A stretch of 64,000 bases of DNA from an uncultured Bacteroidales bacterium (lineage in GTDB: Bacteria > Bacteroidota > Bacteroidia > Bacteroidales > Bacteroidaceae): positions 248,001-312,000 of the forward strand of contig CACWTU010000001.1 of assembly GCA_902763885.1 (NCBI GenBank). The letters run 5' to 3'. Both the position numbers and the translations under genes were made by a program. Positions 60,743 to 64,000 of this stretch are shown here, piece after piece. Below the pieces are notes generated by a model that saw only the letters and a list, made by a program, of their open reading frames with translations, searched no databases and was not told the origin of the DNA. Positions within the stretch are counted from its first letter, which is position 1, and every line of letters begins with the position of its first letter.

Positions 60743-61488
60743 ATTTTTTAGCCCCGCTGGCAGGCGGACTTAGTCAGCTTGCTGCTGCATCAGAGGAAGC
60801 CGAACTTTTTGGTGAGGAGTCAGAAGGACTGCTTGCAACACTTGGCGCAACTCCGTTCTGGCCCGCATGGTCCAGCATATGGGAGATGATTTTCCGTCTG
60901 CTTATCAATGTAGTGACTATCGGAATAATAGTTCATGCTTTCTATTATCCCAAAGCAAAAAGACGTGATTATTACTTTACATTCTCCATCATAGGTGTGA
61001 GCATATTTCTGCTCATCTATCTTATGGGAGGCGTAAAACTCAAGATAGGATTCGCATTGGGTCTGTTTGCCATATTCGGTATAATAAAATACCGTACGGA
61101 GCAGGTGCCCATACGTGAAATGACCTATATGTTCGTGATTATCGCCGTGGCTGCCATCAACGGTCTGGCTACGAGCGTAAGTTATTTTGAACTGTTAGGC
61201 ACTAACCTCATCTTCATCATCGCTCTTGCCATCTGCGAGAACACCAAGTGGATGAAACATGTCCCTTCCAAGCTTATCAAGTATGATAATGTCAAACTGG
61301 TGGCACACGGCAAGGAGGATGAGCTCAAGGCTGATCTGGAAAAGCGCCTTGGCCTAAAGATAATACGCATCGAGGTGGGTAATGTGGATTTCCTTAAGGA
61401 TTCCGCTATCATCAAGATATACTACGAACCCATTATGGATGAATTCGGTACGATTGATTCCGTAATGAAGACCGGTAAGATAAAATGA
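60733..61488 (+). CDS. DUF4956 membrane protein, VTC partner
   Basis: A 251-aa protein with four or five membrane helices (residues ~50-180) and a cytoplasmic C-terminal ferredoxin-like domain. The conserved core GVKLKIGFALGLFAIFGIIKYRTEQVPIREMTYMFVIIAVAAINGLA is the DUF4956 signature. The soluble tail contains LKADLEKRLGLKIIRIEVGNVDFLKDSAIIKIYY. It is encoded with VTC proteins throughout Bacteroidetes; the role may be transport or anchoring of the polymerase. It overlaps both its neighbours. Confidence 0.85.
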   Translation: MFLNFLAPLAGGLSQLAAASEEAELFGEESEGLLATLGATPFWPAWSSIWEMIFRLLINVVTIGIIVHAFYYPKAKRRDYYFTFSIIGVSIFLLIYLMGGVKLKIGFALGLFAIFGIIKYRTEQVPIREMTYMFVIIAVAAINGLATSVSYFELLGTNLIFIIALAICENTKWMKHVPSKLIKYDNVKLVAHGKEDELKADLEKRLGLKIIRIEVGNVDFLKDSAIIKIYYEPIMDEFGTIDSVMKTGKIK

Positions 61489-62369
61489 GACGTATTGCTG
61501 ACACTTTCTGCTTTCATGCATTTGTTGCCATTGCGCTGCTCCTGATTTTTGTGCAAGACAGCGTATGTGCACAATCTGAAACAGGGTTGTGGGCTGGCGC
61601 TGGCCTGAAAAAGGATCTGCCCAAGGGCATGGATGCTGAGTTTGATGCAGAATGGCGTCAGGTAGGCTTCTTTAATGAAACTGACCGTTGGTCGGCAGGA
61701 GCTTCATTCAGCAAGCGTCTGTACAGGAACAAGTCAAAATCATTTAATATTAAGGCCGATGCGGGTTACAAATTCCTATCATCAAACCGTAAGGCATATA
61801 CTACTGATAAGCGTAATCCTGATGAATATGAACAGGTGGATGGAATGGATCCTCAGTTCTATGTTGACAGTTGCTTTGATTTTAATCTGACCAAGGCTTT
61901 CATGGAGAGCCGTCATCGTATATCGGCATCTCTGTCTGCCGGACTTGAGGTGGGCCGATTTAAGATCAGTTTGCGTGAGCGTTTACAATATACCTATTCA
62001 TGCGGCAAAGAGGATATCAGGGAAAAACACAGGTTTGTGGAGAGGTACGATATGAATACTGGCGAGTCTTCAAAAGTGGATAGCATAACTTTCGTTAGTA
62101 TCGATGCATCAGAAAAGACCATGCTCAGGAGCCGTATCTCAGTTGATTATGATATCCCTCATTTCAAGCTGGACCCATTTGTCTCATATGAGATATACTC
62201 TGATTTGAGTAACGGTGAGGCCTTTGAGAAAGGACGTCTGACAGCCGGCGCCGGTTTCACTCTTAAGAAGAAGCACGCATTCCAGTTTGCTTATGTGTGG
62301 CAGAATACCACTGATGATGATGAATCCGTTCGTTCTGCCATTAGTTTAAGTTATACTTTCAAATTCTAA
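61485..62369 (+). CDS. DUF2490 outer-membrane beta-barrel protein
   Basis: A 294-aa exported protein with signal peptide RIADTFCFHAFVAIALLLIFVQDSVCAQ. It then has barrel-like strands: GLWAGAGLKKDLPKGMDAEFDAEWRQ, SAGASFSKRLYRN, DPFVSYEIYSDL, and a C-terminal SAISLSYTFKF ending in aromatic F. DUF2490 proteins are small outer-membrane barrels of unknown function. The start overlaps the DUF4956 stop (ATGA). Its presence in the VTC operon suggests the system spans both membranes. Confidence 0.82.
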   Translation: MRRIADTFCFHAFVAIALLLIFVQDSVCAQSETGLWAGAGLKKDLPKGMDAEFDAEWRQVGFFNETDRWSAGASFSKRLYRNKSKSFNIKADAGYKFLSSNRKAYTTDKRNPDEYEQVDGMDPQFYVDSCFDFNLTKAFMESRHRISASLSAGLEVGRFKISLRERLQYTYSCGKEDIREKHRFVERYDMNTGESSKVDSITFVSIDASEKTMLRSRISVDYDIPHFKLDPFVSYEIYSDLSNGEAFEKGRLTAGAGFTLKKKHAFQFAYVWQNTTDDDESVRSAISLSYTFKF

Positions 62370-62382
62370 AAAGGACGGTGTT

Positions 62383-64000
62383 ATGAAAAGACTGCATATC
62401 GTAATAGCCTCATTCCTGGTGGTCACGTCAATGCTATGCGTAGCTTGTACGCAAGATGATGATACCGGCAGCTATGATAAGTCTTCAGCTGAGAAGAAGG
62501 ACAGCACCATTGTTGATTCTACCGCCATCATATTTTATCAGAATGACGGAATAGTCCGATATATCAGATATGCAGAGGTAGATAGTGTCAGACCTTCAGG
62601 TAACGGCACCATCCGTGCATTTTACTTTAATGACAAGCGTGTAGCTTGCTATTCCATAAATTTTCTTGACAGTGTTTCATTCAATCGTTCATCGGCAATT
62701 ACAATATCGGCATTCCCTAAGGCTTCTGATTATATAAGTGCAATTGATAGTGCTACGGCTCCTGCTCATACAAATGTGACGGAACCTTCAGCTCCTTCTG
62801 ATGATAATGCAGAAGATTACAGTGATTATATTGAAAATTTCAATGTAAAGAATACCATTACATTCACGTGGTCAGGCAATAACGTGACATGGTCGGGGAC
62901 CGTTCCGTCCGATGTATCAATTACTAAAGATAATGGTCATGTTACTGTAGAGTCATCAAAAGGTAAAATGAGGTATCGGCTTCAGGGAACTACGGAAGAC
63001 GGATCTTTCAAGATTGCCAATATGAACAATGCCGAGTCTGATAACAAGAAGTTCATTCTTGAGTTATACGGGGTTGACATTACGAATCCGAACGGTCCTG
63101 CCATTAATATCCAGTCAAGCAAGACTGTCCTGATCAACATGCCTAAGGACAAGGTCAACTCATTGAAAGACGGATCTACATATACTCAGGTTGACGGTGA
63201 GAGCCGCAAGGGAACATTCTTCAGTGAGGGCCAGCTTGTATTCAGTGGCCCCGGTACGTTGAATGTAACCTCTCTGGGTGGTCATGGTATTTGCAGTGAC
63301 GATTATGTCAGATTACGTTATAATGTGGGTGAAATCAATATAACTGCCGTCAAAGACGGAATCAATACCAAGGATTACTTCCTGATGTACGGAGGAACGG
63401 TAAAGATAAACTCCTCAGGTGACGGTATCGGTGTTCGTCGCGGTGGATTTGAGCTGTATGGAGGCTCTGTTGACATTACCTGCGTTGATGACGGTATAGT
63501 ATCAGATTACATAAATCCCGATACTGCATTTGTGAAAATAGGCGGTGGCAGATTGAATATAACCACAACCGGACCAAAAGGACATGCTGTTACCACTACA
63601 GGTAGGCTTATGGTTAGTAAAGGTACTGTCACAGCCTCTACTCAAGGCGCTGCATCAAAAGGATTCAACGCAGGTGGAGATATCTCTGTTGCTGATTCTT
63701 ATGTTTATCTGTCAACTGAAGGCAACCCACAATATGACGAGGAGGAGAATGATTGGTCATCGGCCGCCTGCATACGTGCCAAGAGTGCTCTGGCAATATC
63801 AGGGTCTGATATCTTCCTGCTCAGTTCAGGCCAGGGCAGTAAATGTGTTAATGCTGCAGCTGGAGTGAATATAGGGACTTCAAATGTTGCAATGGCCGCA
63901 AAAGGAACTGATTATGCCGGTGGCGATAATAATGTGCGTTCCCGTGCTGTCGATGCAGCGTCACTGAAAGTGGGCATCGGAACAAATCTTGGTATCAGTG
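62383..64000 (+). CDS. Cthe_2159-like carbohydrate-binding beta-helix lipoprotein (3' end beyond window)
   Basis: The frame stays open from the ATG at 62383 to the window end (539 codons). The signal peptide MKRLHIVIASFLVVTSMLC ends in a lipobox (CVAC) at about residue 22. A linker and a FYFNDKRVACYSINFLDSVSF repeat precede a right-handed parallel beta-helix with Cthe_2159 features: FILELYGVDITNPNGPAI, GHGICSDDYVRLRY, DGINTKDYFLMYGG, GDGIGVRRGGFELYGG, VDDGIVSDY, PKGHAVTTTGRLMV. Cthe_2159 of Clostridium thermocellum binds acidic polysaccharide with calcium. It lies 13 bp after the DUF2490 gene, so it belongs to the VTC operon. A CotH-kinase gene, a frequent partner, might lie downstream. Confidence 0.82.
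   Translation, partial: MKRLHIVIASFLVVTSMLCVACTQDDDTGSYDKSSAEKKDSTIVDSTAIIFYQNDGIVRYIRYAEVDSVRPSGNGTIRAFYFNDKRVACYSINFLDSVSFNRSSAITISAFPKASDYISAIDSATAPAHTNVTEPSAPSDDNAEDYSDYIENFNVKNTITFTWSGNNVTWSGTVPSDVSITKDNGHVTVESSKGKMRYRLQGTTEDGSFKIANMNNAESDNKKFILELYGVDITNPNGPAINIQSSKTVLINMPKDKVNSLKDGSTYTQVDGESRKGTFFSEGQLVFSGPGTLNVTSLGGHGICSDDYVRLRYNVGEINITAVKDGINTKDYFLMYGGTVKINSSGDGIGVRRGGFELYGGSVDITCVDDGIVSDYINPDTAFVKIGGGRLNITTTGPKGHAVTTTGRLMVSKGTVTASTQGAASKGFNAGGDISVADSYVYLSTEGNPQYDEEENDWSSAACIRAKSALAISGSDIFLLSSGQGSKCVNAAAGVNIGTSNVAMAAKGTDYAGGDNNVRSRAVDAASLKVGIGTNLGIS

Overview
The window is chromosomal DNA from a member of the Bacteroidales (Bacteroides/Prevotella-like gut or oral bacterium). This is read from protein sequence style (RuvB, MreB, PurH, TopA, ParE, class I fumarase), from family content (RicT/PSP1 next to holB, GPH symporter, DUF362 plus polyferredoxin, DUF4419, FISUMP-type surface repeats, VTC/DUF4956/DUF2490) and from repeated Bacteroidetes-type promoters (-7 box TAnnTTTG or TAnnTTCG) with few Shine-Dalgarno sequences. 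Species cannot be assigned from the sequence alone.

Layout. 1-9.3 kb: end of hisS, ruvB, a giant alpha-2-macroglobulin-like secreted protein and an unrecognised secreted protein. 9.4-15.7 kb: an operon of an SpmA/SpmB-type membrane protein, ybeY, a 1000-aa TPR protein and an outer-membrane barrel protein. 15.8-19.5 kb: topA-aroK-argB, convergent with a CPBP membrane protease and ribF. 21.3-21.6 kb: a CAU-anticodon tRNA whose 3' end is duplicated about 100 bp downstream. 21.7-28.5 kb: a GNAT-like protein, parE, coaD, an S41 protease and a GPH-type sugar symporter. 28.6-32.4 kb: a beta-propeller lipoprotein, a large palindromic element, a membrane polyferredoxin and a Tat-exported DUF362 protein. 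32.6-39.8 kb: purH followed by the rod-shape operon mreB-mreC-mreD-mrdA-rodA. 40.0-42.5 kb: an A+T-richer three-gene cassette (choline-kinase-like, LicC-like nucleotidyltransferase, divergent IspD/TarI-like cytidylyltransferase) that looks acquired. 42.5-48.6 kb (minus strand): ricT, holB, fumarase, hflX, rsmI. 48.7-55.0 kb: a small lipoprotein with a SPASM radical SAM enzyme, a 1011-aa FISUMP/Ig-like surface protein and a DUF4419 protein. 55.1-59.9 kb: pyrH, birA, yraN, a ribbon-helix-helix-like protein with tadA, a RelE/ParE-type toxin-antitoxin pair, rsgA and frr. 59.9-64 kb: an operon of a VTC-domain protein, DUF4956, DUF2490 and a Cthe_2159-like beta-helix lipoprotein that runs off the window.

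Most genes are housekeeping. The most unusual feature at DNA level is a dispersed family of short palindromic, REP-like elements built around GGGGAC(A/G)G...CCCC. They lie almost exclusively at gene 3' ends. Several overlap stop codons, and they encode the last residues of BirA and RsgA. No REP-associated transposase gene is present in the window. Three near-identical perfect palindromes (46-54 bp), a 171-bp terminal-inverted-repeat element and a 99-bp A+T-rich inverted-repeat element belong to the same general picture of non-autonomous palindromic DNA settling beside stop codons.
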